From positions 76,122-140,121 of the forward strand of contig NVXV01000004.1 of assembly GCA_002734085.1 (NCBI GenBank): a DNA stretch of 64,000 nucleotides. Reading direction: 5' to 3'. How positions within the stretch are numbered: position 1 is the first letter of the stretch; every line of letters starts with the position of its first letter. The position numbers and the translations under genes were made by a program. Under the pieces are notes generated by a model, which saw only the letters and a program-made list of their open reading frames with translations, did not search any database and was not told the DNA's origin. Positions 1 to 8,142 of this stretch are shown here, in pieces. The DNA comes from Fluviicola sp. Lineage in GTDB: Bacteria > Bacteroidota > Bacteroidia > Flavobacteriales_D > Crocinitomicaceae.

Positions 1-1067
1 TGTAATTGAGTTTGAGTTCTTTTAGTAAATGGACTATCCGAAATTGTTAGTGTATGATTTGGGAAGTGTTTATTTAATATTTCCAAGGTCGAGTTAAAAG
101 TGAATTCTCTTCTGTCAGTCCTAACGTATATTGTACTATTTTTCTCCATTAAACTTGAACAATTTCCAAAAACTCTGTCAAGTAACTTGTAATAATCAGT
201 TTTCGAAATAAATCGTCCTTTATGCTTGTGTTTATTTAATTCTGGAATTTCATTTTCACCTAACATCCATAACCTTAACCATTGATCTGCATAATAATCT
301 GTCAAAGCATAATAAGGTGGAGAGGTGAATAGTAACGAAAACTTAATTCCAGTGTCTTTTGATTTTTCAACTATCTGTGATAATTCATTCGAACAATCTC
401 CAAAAATTACCTGACTATCAAATACTTTTGGAATTCCTTGCTTATACCTCCAATTAATTTTCGCAGATATTAATTCAAAAGGATTAATTTCAGGAGGAGT
501 TTTGAAATTATTTTTCTTCCACCATTTGATAGAATAATTCATTCCCATTGATTTAGTCATTCTCATCTGATTTGACAATCCTTCTCCTATTTTCCCATGT
601 AGATAAACAAGTATTATTGACATTAATGTAGCGTCTGCATTATCAGATTTCCAATTCAAATTTTTTCGAGCTGAAAGCAAAAATTTTAATACCTCATCAC
701 AGTAACAAATTCTATAAAATTCAGGCATTTTTTTTATTGAACGAGAGAAATAATTTCTATTGTTATAAATCTCTTGTAACCGAAAAAGAACCTCATCTTT
801 ATCTGCAGGTTTTAATTTCACAGAACCGTATAGCCAGCCTACAGGATTGATTTCAATACCTAGACTATGTCTTCCTAAAATTCCACCTGCATAAATACTC
901 GAACACCTGCCTGCAAATGGATCTAAAATAAAATCTCCTTCCTTTGAGTATTTCTCTACGACTTTAAAAGCAAAATCTATTGGAAACATGGCATAATATG
1001 GACCAAATCTTGCCCAGCGTGCTTCTGCAGATTTAAATCCTCTTACTATGTTTTCTATTTCAATCAT
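1..1067 (-). CDS. Site-specific DNA methyltransferase (partial, runs off left edge)
   Basis: An open frame of about 355 codons begins at an ATG at 1067 and remains open to base 1. It carries a SAM-binding motif I (DFILDPFAGRCSS, about residues 45-57) followed further on by a catalytic TSPPYY motif IV, the order seen in N4-cytosine/N6-adenine amino-methyltransferases. The start overlaps the stop of the upstream NurA gene by four bases (ATGA), so it is translationally coupled to the NurA-HerA-PIN genes. By analogy with restriction-modification and BREX-like loci it probably marks self DNA for that module. The specificity is unknown, and the C-terminus is missing only because the window ends. 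Confidence 0.85.
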   Translation of the reverse strand, partial: MIEIENIVRGFKSAEARWARFGPYYAMFPIDFAFKVVEKYSKEGDFILDPFAGRCSSIYAGGILGRHSLGIEINPVGWLYGSVKLKPADKDEVLFRLQEIYNNRNYFSRSIKKMPEFYRICYCDEVLKFLLSARKNLNWKSDNADATLMSIILVYLHGKIGEGLSNQMRMTKSMGMNYSIKWWKKNNFKTPPEINPFELISAKINWRYKQGIPKVFDSQVIFGDCSNELSQIVEKSKDTGIKFSLLFTSPPYYALTDYYADQWLRLWMLGENEIPELNKHKHKGRFISKTDYYKLLDRVFGNCSSLMEKNSTIYVRTDRREFTFNSTLEILNKHFPNHTLTISDSPFTKRTQTQL

Positions 1068-2440
1068 TTCGTAGTAGATGAGTTTCTCATTTCACGTGCA
1101 ATTTCATCAAAAATTGTTTTTCCGAGATTTATTGGAATTGTTGCTTCTGCATGAGCTGTAGCCAAAGGCATTACTGAATTATTGTATCGTGCTGAAACTA
1201 ATTTTTCTAATAACAATAAACAATCTGATAATCTAGGGAATTGAGCTGGGAATGCTGTTGTTACTTCAGACTGATAATTATTGAAAGTAGCAATTGACGG
1301 TACAACACGATAACCTGACTTTGTTTTGTAAAATAATTTCCGCCCAAATGAGGTGTCCTTCAAATAAACATAATCGTTCCCATCATTTAGGACAATGTTC
1401 TTTTTTATGTAATCATTGTTTAATAAATAAACTGATTGACAAGGGAAATTATCCTCTCCTCCATTCTCTTTAGTATCTATATCAGCAAAATGATTAACAA
1501 AATTCCCTGTCTTTTCAATACCCATTATTAGTAAGTCAAGACCACAGTCTTCCTTTACCTTTTGATTAATTCTTGATAATTCAATTCTTATACATTTTGC
1601 GAGCCAAGACGACGCGCTAAAAACAGCTAAAGTACCCTCCATAAAGAAAGCAATATGACCCAATGTACTAAACCAATCTGGTTTTTGTTCAAAGGATCTA
1701 AGTAGATGAATGAGTTGTATTTTTTTTATAGTTTCTTGTATTTGTCCGTACATTTCACCATTGGTTCCTGATGGCTTCATTAACTCGTGTAGCCTTAATG
1801 CGTCTGTTGAGTATAGTTTTCCTCCACATTCATCACAGAAATATTCACCATAACCTTCTTTTAGTGGAGAATTACATCCTTCATGCGGACAATCAGGTGG
1901 ATTTGAACTACCTTGAGCTCTTTTTATTTTGAGTAATTCTTCATAGGTTTCCAGTAAAGTTTCTGTATCAGAAAAAACTCTTTCTTCACTAAGTTTTTCA
2001 AAAAACAATTTTCTCATTGTAGATTTAGCTGAAACTTCTCCATTTAGAACTACATTACATCCAACCATTAAACTATCAATCGATGTTGGTTTTTCTGTTT
2101 CCCTATAAAGTTTAGGGTCAACAAAACGAGATTTCTCAAGTTCTTTAAGCTTATCTACTAAAATTACTACGGTTGAAATTGTTATGTACCCTACTTCTGC
2201 ACCTGGAAATCCATTATTGATAATTTGTTTACTATAATCACCATCAATTGCAATTAATAATTGAGGTTCCCAACCAGATTGCTCAATCTCTGAAAAGGGA
2301 ACTGTTTCTTCATTCCAATTTACTTCTTGAATATCATTACGAATTTTAATTTTTTTACGTAACTCTTCCATTTTTGAATCCGAAAGCAATCTTCGTAATG
2401 GTTCGTATGAATTACCAGATATTTGACTTGAATCGCTCAT
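1064..2440 (-). CDS. nurA: NurA-type nuclease with inserted zinc ribbon
   Basis: This 458-aa protein shows the NurA fold pattern. There is an early catalytic strand LLIAIDGDYS (Asp66), a second strand HIAFFMEGTLAVF with Glu268, a GIEKTGNF segment near 308-314, and a C-terminal PLATAHAEATIPINLG block. NurA is a 5'-3' exonuclease/endonuclease that works on a HerA hexamer, and the next gene upstream encodes HerA, which makes the call firm despite low obvious similarity. A four-cysteine zinc ribbon (Cys184, Cys189, Cys202, Cys205) is inserted between the first and second catalytic strands, which is not part of the minimal archaeal NurA. Both ends overlap neighbours by ATGA, with HerA upstream and the methyltransferase downstream. 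Confidence 0.75.
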   Translation of the reverse strand: MSDSSQISGNSYEPLRRLLSDSKMEELRKKIKIRNDIQEVNWNEETVPFSEIEQSGWEPQLLIAIDGDYSKQIINNGFPGAEVGYITISTVVILVDKLKELEKSRFVDPKLYRETEKPTSIDSLMVGCNVVLNGEVSAKSTMRKLFFEKLSEERVFSDTETLLETYEELLKIKRAQGSSNPPDCPHEGCNSPLKEGYGEYFCDECGGKLYSTDALRLHELMKPSGTNGEMYGQIQETIKKIQLIHLLRSFEQKPDWFSTLGHIAFFMEGTLAVFSASSWLAKCIRIELSRINQKVKEDCGLDLLIMGIEKTGNFVNHFADIDTKENGGEDNFPCQSVYLLNNDYIKKNIVLNDGNDYVYLKDTSFGRKLFYKTKSGYRVVPSIATFNNYQSEVTTAFPAQFPRLSDCLLLLEKLVSARYNNSVMPLATAHAEATIPINLGKTIFDEIAREMRNSSTTK

Positions 2441-4623
2441 AAGGTATTTATTTCAAATTTATCGATTTGCATAGGCACTATGAAAGGGCTACTCAATGTC
2501 TTTACTCTTAGAAATCCTTTATCTTGAGCTCTTCGAATTGAAGGTTCGAAATCAATGAAATCATAATATTTCGTAAGCTCTTTTGTTTCGTCTGTATTAT
2601 TTAGATGTGAAATAAACCAATTTGCCGTATTTCTAAGAATGTTCTTTTGAATACTACTAACTTCCTGGGTGGCATACACCAAACCAATTTTATATTTTGC
2701 ACCTTCTTTAGCTGTTCGTACCCAAATATCCGATGTGTCAAGGTCTTTTCCACTTGGAAGTAAATTATGTGCTTCTTCTATGTAAACTAAAATATCTTTT
2801 GGGCGATTACCTTTGCGGAATACTTCCTGATTACCTTTAAATATCTTGTTCATTATTCTTTCTGCAGAGGCTTTATTTAGCATTTCGTTTCCACTTGACT
2901 GATCAACAATAACAAGTTTTCCTTCTAAAAGGTGTTGATAGATTTCATCTGCATAATCAGCTTTTGAATTTGGATCGTGTTGTTCATTTATTTTTCCAAT
3001 TAAATTTGACCCTTTAGAATATTTAAACATTTCTAATATTCTTTCAAAGTCGGAGTCAGCAAAAGACTGACCTGTCTTAGATTTTTTGATGTAATTTATG
3101 TTGTAAGCTGTTCCAGCATCTGTTTCCAGAAAATAAAAAAGACCTTCGAAAGCTGCTGGCAAACTATCCCAATTCGCATTTTCTTTTCCTAAACTTTCAG
3201 CCGCTGCTTTAATTAACCCTTCTTTACGCTTATCTTTTATTTCAACTTTACTCATAGCAGTCCTTAAATCCGTGCTGAATAAAAATTTTGTAGCATCAAA
3301 CTTCATTTTAGGCTTGAAAGCTTTTGGAGGTTCAAGCCCTGCCTTTTTGAGTAAAGCAAAATAAGCCAATGTTCTACGATAAAATCTTTTCAGTTCTTCA
3401 AAAAATTCTTCTTCTAAATCAAAATTCTCCTTGATAGGCTTATGTAATTCAACTTGTTTAAAATTTCTAAAGTACTGAGCTTCTTGCCCATCAAGAGCTA
3501 TATTGACAATGGACTTACCATTCTCTAGCATATTGTAGTCATAAAAATTCAATTTCATAATCATCCTTTCCTGACCCAAAATATCTGATGAATGAGGATG
3601 TAACCCGTAGATCACAACATTCTTACTTCTCTCAATCAACCTTTTAACTGCATCAGGTTCTTTACAATGTAATTCCCAAATATTTTTTAATGCCGTTGGA
3701 TTCTCTTCCCCACTAGAAGCATCTTGTGTATTTTCATTTGCATATTCTCCATTGGGATCAAATATAATTTGACCTATGGGGAGAGGTTTGTTTTCAGGTA
3801 GGTTTTTAGGATGCCTTAGTTCGTAGACGGATTTAGCTATAATTTTTGTTGTGTTTGATTTACCAGTACGAGTCATTCCAAAAAGAGCTGATTTTTGGGA
3901 AAGCAAGTCTGCAGGATATATGTATGTGGGTACATCATCTATTCCCTGATGCAACCTATTTGTTGATGCGTACCTGACTTTACCTAGCTTAACCGCTTCT
4001 GCATTTCCAAATTCAGCTTTATGATCTTCGAGATTTTTAGGATCTATATAATTTACTAAAGTTCTTAAAGAATCTCCTTTGGGTTTATATACTTTTAATG
4101 CCATGTTGGAATAAAAGTTAGATAAATCTGTACCAAATTTTAGCCCAAGTTTTTTCTTTTCATTTTCTTCCAAAAAGAAAGTGCCGACAATTCGACAAGA
4201 TATTCCAGCATAACCGAAAACGGATCTTGTTTTTTCATCCATAAAGTCTTTGTCATCCCAGTTTTTTTCTGTAATCCCTGTAACACGTTGTGCAGTTTGG
4301 ACTCGAACCTTCTCAACTTCTCGATCTTGTGGAATGGCAGTTGAGTCCATTACTCTCAATAGAATTATCGAAGAATCTTCCCTTTTAAAATCAATATCTT
4401 CTTTTGTATTGACTCTGCTGGCAATTAAAAAACATAAACTAGGGATACCTCCAACTTTTTCTCTATATGTGTCATGAACTAATACTTTAGCTTGCTCATA
4501 ATTTGTTGAGTACAAATCACCAACATATTGCTCTTCTTGAATCAATTTTGAAAACCATTCTTTTGCATCTCGCTTTGGTTTATCTTGGTGAAAGTCGTTT
4601 ATTGTGTTTTCAAATTCACTCAT
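2437..4623 (-). CDS. herA: HerA-type DNA translocase ATPase
   Basis: This 728-aa member of the FtsK/HerA superfamily has Walker A GMTRTGKS at residues 249-256 and Walker B VYIEEAH at 613-619. After that comes an ATQEVSSI sensor-type segment and a C-terminal stretch ending in the MQIDKFEI region. The N-terminal 150-230 residues fit the HAS-barrel seen before the ATPase core. An insert of about 250 residues with charged, helical character lies between Walker A and B. HerA forms hexameric rings that pump DNA for NurA. The gene overlaps both the PIN gene upstream and nurA downstream by four bases. In bacteria such HerA genes are usually found in defence loci rather than in repair operons. Confidence 0.9.
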   Translation of the reverse strand: MSEFENTINDFHQDKPKRDAKEWFSKLIQEEQYVGDLYSTNYEQAKVLVHDTYREKVGGIPSLCFLIASRVNTKEDIDFKREDSSIILLRVMDSTAIPQDREVEKVRVQTAQRVTGITEKNWDDKDFMDEKTRSVFGYAGISCRIVGTFFLEENEKKKLGLKFGTDLSNFYSNMALKVYKPKGDSLRTLVNYIDPKNLEDHKAEFGNAEAVKLGKVRYASTNRLHQGIDDVPTYIYPADLLSQKSALFGMTRTGKSNTTKIIAKSVYELRHPKNLPENKPLPIGQIIFDPNGEYANENTQDASSGEENPTALKNIWELHCKEPDAVKRLIERSKNVVIYGLHPHSSDILGQERMIMKLNFYDYNMLENGKSIVNIALDGQEAQYFRNFKQVELHKPIKENFDLEEEFFEELKRFYRRTLAYFALLKKAGLEPPKAFKPKMKFDATKFLFSTDLRTAMSKVEIKDKRKEGLIKAAAESLGKENANWDSLPAAFEGLFYFLETDAGTAYNINYIKKSKTGQSFADSDFERILEMFKYSKGSNLIGKINEQHDPNSKADYADEIYQHLLEGKLVIVDQSSGNEMLNKASAERIMNKIFKGNQEVFRKGNRPKDILVYIEEAHNLLPSGKDLDTSDIWVRTAKEGAKYKIGLVYATQEVSSIQKNILRNTANWFISHLNNTDETKELTKYYDFIDFEPSIRRAQDKGFLRVKTLSSPFIVPMQIDKFEINTL

Positions 4624-5663
4624 TCTTTATCAGTTTTTGTGCGTTCAATGTTTTCCTCAATTGCTTTTTCAAAAGGGCTTTTTTCAATGTTTGCTAAAAT
4701 TCTTGCATTTTTCTTATAATCCGGGTCACCATTATCCTCAAGCAGCATTTCTAATTCTCTAATTTCTTTAGCGATATCTCTTTCATCTGCAAGTCTTACA
4801 TCTCGAACTTCTTGAATTGCTTCTTTAGCAGTTTTCTGAGCAAGATTTTTATTTGCTAGTTCTAAGAACCAATCAGCTTGATAAATATTAATTCTCTTTT
4901 TAGTTTCATCCCTAAATTCTTTAATGAGTTCGGGTCTTGGGCTAATCGTCTTTCCTTTAAATTTATACCACCAATCCTCTTTAAGATCATCTGTTATAAA
5001 AATTATTGATGTATCAATTTCTTTTGCTCTGGCAATTACTTGTTTCCAAACAATAATATCGCCATACAAAGATTGATTAGCCTCATTTTGTTTTTCTTTA
5101 GCATCCATGTAGCCTGGAGGAACTTTCTCATCATATCTTTTCTTTCCTTCCTTATATATTTTCTCTAAATCTTCTTTTGAAAAATCATCTCCTATTTTTC
5201 CTTTTAATAAAGGCGTTAATCGTTCCCAAATGGGGTCATTGTCTATATAGTCAGGGTGATTTTTTTCAAGTTTATCTAAATCCTTTCTAATTGATTGAAA
5301 AGCTGAATCAATTTGTGTTTTTAGTTCACTAGTCTGCAGATAAGGATGTTTTTTGAACCCATTAAGTTTTGCTTCAATTTCTCCTTTCTTCTTCAACAAA
5401 GTTTCTCTTATATCTTTATAAGCCTCTTTTTGTGCATTTATTACAACAAGACGATTTTTTTGATATTCATATGCGGCTTGGTAAGTAATCCAGATTCTCG
5501 CTTTTATTTGCTCAAACAAATTGAAAAAAGCATCTCTAGTTTTGGGTGTGTATCTATATAAATTCAGTAGAACATTAGCATCAAAACAAAAAATATCATT
5601 CTTCCAGTGTTCCTTTAGCTCTACTTTTCCAAGTTGGTAATATTCACTAAATTTTTCTTTCAT
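4620..5663 (-). CDS. PIN-like domain protein, probable nuclease
   Basis: A 347-aa protein of the PIN-like group (PIN_8/DUF4935 type). It has an N-terminal IFCFDANVLLNLYRYT strand with Asp28 as the first metal ligand, and a mid-protein SLYGDIIVWKQVI segment with a further acidic residue. The segment FITDDLKEDWWYKF supplies the last acidic ligand. A long, charged helical insertion of about 120 residues separates the first two ligands. The C-terminal 80 residues are strongly charged and probably helical. It is coupled to herA by an ATGA overlap and starts 15 bp after the AbiEii stop. RNA or DNA could be the target. The role as an effector of the HerA-NurA-methyltransferase unit is inferred from operon position. 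Confidence 0.75.
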   Translation of the reverse strand: MKEKFSEYYQLGKVELKEHWKNDIFCFDANVLLNLYRYTPKTRDAFFNLFEQIKARIWITYQAAYEYQKNRLVVINAQKEAYKDIRETLLKKKGEIEAKLNGFKKHPYLQTSELKTQIDSAFQSIRKDLDKLEKNHPDYIDNDPIWERLTPLLKGKIGDDFSKEDLEKIYKEGKKRYDEKVPPGYMDAKEKQNEANQSLYGDIIVWKQVIARAKEIDTSIIFITDDLKEDWWYKFKGKTISPRPELIKEFRDETKKRINIYQADWFLELANKNLAQKTAKEAIQEVRDVRLADERDIAKEIRELEMLLEDNGDPDYKKNARILANIEKSPFEKAIEENIERTKTDKE

Positions 5664-5678
5664 GGTTAAGGGCTTTAT

Positions 5679-6536
5679 TTATAATACATCACTAATTAAT
5701 TCAACCAACTCCTTTTTTATATCTTCATAACCCGGAAGCTGCTCTTCAGGAATCTGATGTCCCAAACTATTCTTCCAGGCTGCTTTTAGGCGTTTGTCGT
5801 TTTCTTCATTGATCATTTGTTCTATGCCTATGAACTCAAGACCTTTGTATTTTATTTTTTCGTAGAAGGCATCTTTTACTTTTCTCCAATTAATGTCTTT
5901 CACATTGTTGGATAAATACCAAATATCGTAAAAATCTCTGGGAGCTGTGTATGAACGTTGAATAAGTGCTCTTAATTTTTCTGAAAGGACTTCGTGAATA
6001 TCATAGCAGGGGACTTTCAGTGGGGCTTGTGAGAGTTGATCAGAGTAAGGGTGATTTACTTCTTTCGTTACTATAGGAAAGATCATCAACTCATAGAGAA
6101 TGATTTCTATTTTAATGCTTGTGGTCCATCTTTCCGAAGGTGGTGGGGCTTGATTTCTTGGGTGATCGGCACCCCAAAATTTAATTATTGCTTTGTAGCC
6201 TGTTAACTTCTCTTTGTGTTTGAGGGGTTTTAGTTCCTCTATGTGTAATGGAATTTCAGTTCTTTCGGTTATAACTTGTTCTAATTCGTTGAGGATTTTC
6301 TTAGTTAACTCAAATTTGGGATTGGTACAAGTAAAATCTAAGTCTTCAGAAAAACGATAGTTTGGGAAATAGCACTTTCTGAGGCATGTTCCTCCTTTGA
6401 ATATGAGCGCTTCTTTTAATTCAGGAATAGAATATATTCCATCAATGAAATGACCTAACACCCAGTCTTTATCAACAGTTGTTTTTAAAACACTTTGTGC
6501 TTCAGCTGTCTTTTCTATTTCCTTTTTTAGTATCAT
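5679..6536 (-). CDS. abiEii: AbiEii-family nucleotidyltransferase toxin
   Basis: This 285-aa protein carries the nucleotidyltransferase motif KGGT (Gly48-Gly49-Thr50) followed by SEDLDFT with Asp65 and Asp67, the metal-binding pair of the DUF1814/AbiEii superfamily. AbiEii toxins transfer nucleotides, in studied relatives onto tRNA acceptor ends, and cause reversible growth arrest during phage infection. The length matches the family. The gene starts directly at the end of abiEi with no gap, the usual antitoxin-toxin order. The stop is 15 bp before the PIN gene, so the toxin may be on the same message as the HerA-NurA unit. Confidence 0.88.
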   Translation of the reverse strand: MILKKEIEKTAEAQSVLKTTVDKDWVLGHFIDGIYSIPELKEALIFKGGTCLRKCYFPNYRFSEDLDFTCTNPKFELTKKILNELEQVITERTEIPLHIEELKPLKHKEKLTGYKAIIKFWGADHPRNQAPPPSERWTTSIKIEIILYELMIFPIVTKEVNHPYSDQLSQAPLKVPCYDIHEVLSEKLRALIQRSYTAPRDFYDIWYLSNNVKDINWRKVKDAFYEKIKYKGLEFIGIEQMINEENDKRLKAAWKNSLGHQIPEEQLPGYEDIKKELVELISDVL

Positions 6537-7337
6537 TCAATATTGCTTGTTACAAATATCAAGGATTTCTTCTTCTGTTATATTTAATCTCAATTTCCAG
6601 TCATTGTTAAAGCTACCTTCTTCCTCGCCAAAAGGGTCTATCAATACATAACGCGGGTTTACTTCTCCTTCGGCATACTTTAGAAAGCGGGTCATTTTAG
6701 GTTTTTCTAAAAGTTCAGTTAGGAAAGCTAATCTTTTTATAACGGAAATATTACCGATAGCTCTGCAGTATTGAATCATTTTGACCTGATCAATATTTGT
6801 TTGGTTAAAAGCACGAATTAACTCTGAGTATCCCCCTGAGTACTTCGGTAAATCGAAACAATCTACAATGGTCTTTTCTATGTCAGTTATTTTGTATTTA
6901 TGATTTCCGAAGCCTTCGGTTATAATACCTGCTCTTTTGGAATCTTTTATTTTCACAAATTGGTAATTAACTCCAAATACTGTTTTATCTTTTTTTATTC
7001 GAGTGGTTTGTACGAAAATGTTATTTGAAATTTGTTCGGTTAAACCGTGTAGGTTCAATGCTGACCAGTATGCAATAACTCCATCCGCGACAAGAAAACA
7101 TCCTATTACTTTTTCATCTCTAAAGTTGGTACGACAATATTTACCTCTTTCAATTCGGGAAATGATTTTCTTGTGCACTAAGTTTTCAATAATTTCATTG
7201 ATGTCCATTGATGAATCATTAGTCAACACCCTTAAATCTGCTAAGGAAAATATGTCTATCTCATTTTCATCAAGTAGTAGCATCATATCCATTTGGGATT
7301 GTGTCAGATTTTCGGATATATAGGTGCTTCTTGCCAT
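6537..7337 (-). CDS. abiEi: AbiEi-family antitoxin
   Basis: A 266-aa protein with an N-terminal winged-helix (about residues 10-65, ending in the wing segment KIISRIERGKYCRTNF). Next comes the AbiEi core, which includes YWSALNLHGL and the KITDIEKTIVDCFDLPKYSGGY stretch typical of this antitoxin family. AbiEi neutralises AbiEii and represses its own promoter by binding inverted repeats. A perfect 8-bp inverted repeat lies 17 bp upstream of this start. It is the first gene of the leftward operon abiEi-abiEii-PIN-herA-nurA-methyltransferase. Confidence 0.87.
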   Translation of the reverse strand: MARSTYISENLTQSQMDMMLLLDENEIDIFSLADLRVLTNDSSMDINEIIENLVHKKIISRIERGKYCRTNFRDEKVIGCFLVADGVIAYWSALNLHGLTEQISNNIFVQTTRIKKDKTVFGVNYQFVKIKDSKRAGIITEGFGNHKYKITDIEKTIVDCFDLPKYSGGYSELIRAFNQTNIDQVKMIQYCRAIGNISVIKRLAFLTELLEKPKMTRFLKYAEGEVNPRYVLIDPFGEEEGSFNNDWKLRLNITEEEILDICNKQY

Positions 7338-7353
7338 TACATTTTATCAATAA

Positions 7354-7378
7354 ATAAACCCTAAAAAATGGGGTTTAT
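7354..7378. promoter_or_regulatory. Candidate AbiEi operator (inverted repeat)
   Basis: A perfect inverted repeat, ATAAACCC (7354-7361) and GGGTTTAT (7371-7378), separated by 9 bases, lies just upstream of the abiEi start at 7337. AbiEi proteins of other species bind inverted repeats in their own promoters, so this is the likely autoregulatory site. Binding itself is inference. Confidence 0.5.
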
Positions 7379-7506
7379 GACATAACGAAATGTAAAGATA
7401 TGAAAACATATAATATTTATTGAGAAAAAAGATTGAAATGTTCAGAATAACATTACAATCATTTATATATGGGAGTTAAGTGAAGTTCTATGCAAATAGA
7501 AAAGGA

Positions 7507-8142
7507 CTAGAAAAGTAAACTAAAAAAACGATCTATTTTATTTTTAATGTTACTCAAATCACCTTGTAGTTCACGTATTCTAAGTACTCCTTGAATCAAT
7601 GGATCATCTTCATACTTCATATACTTTACGAGCTGTTCTGTAATATTAGACTCATAAAGTTTACACCTTTTAATCGTATTATATCCTTTTACTGTTTTAG
7701 GTGTATATCTCGATTTATCCACAATTTCAATGTGCATTAAGTATGGATCATAATGGGGATGGATAATTTTAAAAAACAAACCCGCTTTAGGGTAATCTGT
7801 ACGATCCCAAGGTATCATATCATTATTTATTGATTTCTTGGTATTACAACTTGTACAAGCAACACTTAAATTAGTAGGCAAAAAAGAAAATTCTGACCTT
7901 CCGTATAAATCACCTTTTGGAACCATGTGTTCTACTTGGATTACATCGCGAAACGGTAATTTGCAGTAGCTACAAAGACCATTTTGTTCTTTTTTATAGT
8001 GTTTACGAATACGATCTTTCAAAGGTTTTAAGTTTGTACTTGACCAATCATAAGAATTTTCTCTAATTTCTTGATGATCAAGCACACTTAACTTGAAAGG
8101 TTTTTCTATATTTTTTCGTTGCCTTTTACTTAATCTCGCCAT
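7507..8142 (-). CDS. ptuB: HNH endonuclease, Septu PtuB-like
   Basis: This 211-aa protein has an HNH fold. CSYC (Cys57, Cys60) leads into IQVEHMVPKG (His72), then NLSVACTSCN (Asn91, Cys96, Cys99) and a lysine-rich TKKS tail. It follows and overlaps a PtuA-like ATPase by 13 bp, the ptuA-ptuB order of Septu defence loci, where the ATPase-HNH complex degrades nucleic acid during infection. Length fits PtuB. It is the last gene of the long leftward run, and the next gene begins 169 bp further on. The alternative is a generic McrA-like HNH partner of an OLD-type ATPase. Confidence 0.75.
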   Translation of the reverse strand: MARLSKRQRKNIEKPFKLSVLDHQEIRENSYDWSSTNLKPLKDRIRKHYKKEQNGLCSYCKLPFRDVIQVEHMVPKGDLYGRSEFSFLPTNLSVACTSCNTKKSINNDMIPWDRTDYPKAGLFFKIIHPHYDPYLMHIEIVDKSRYTPKTVKGYNTIKRCKLYESNITEQLVKYMKYEDDPLIQGVLRIRELQGDLSNIKNKIDRFFSLLF

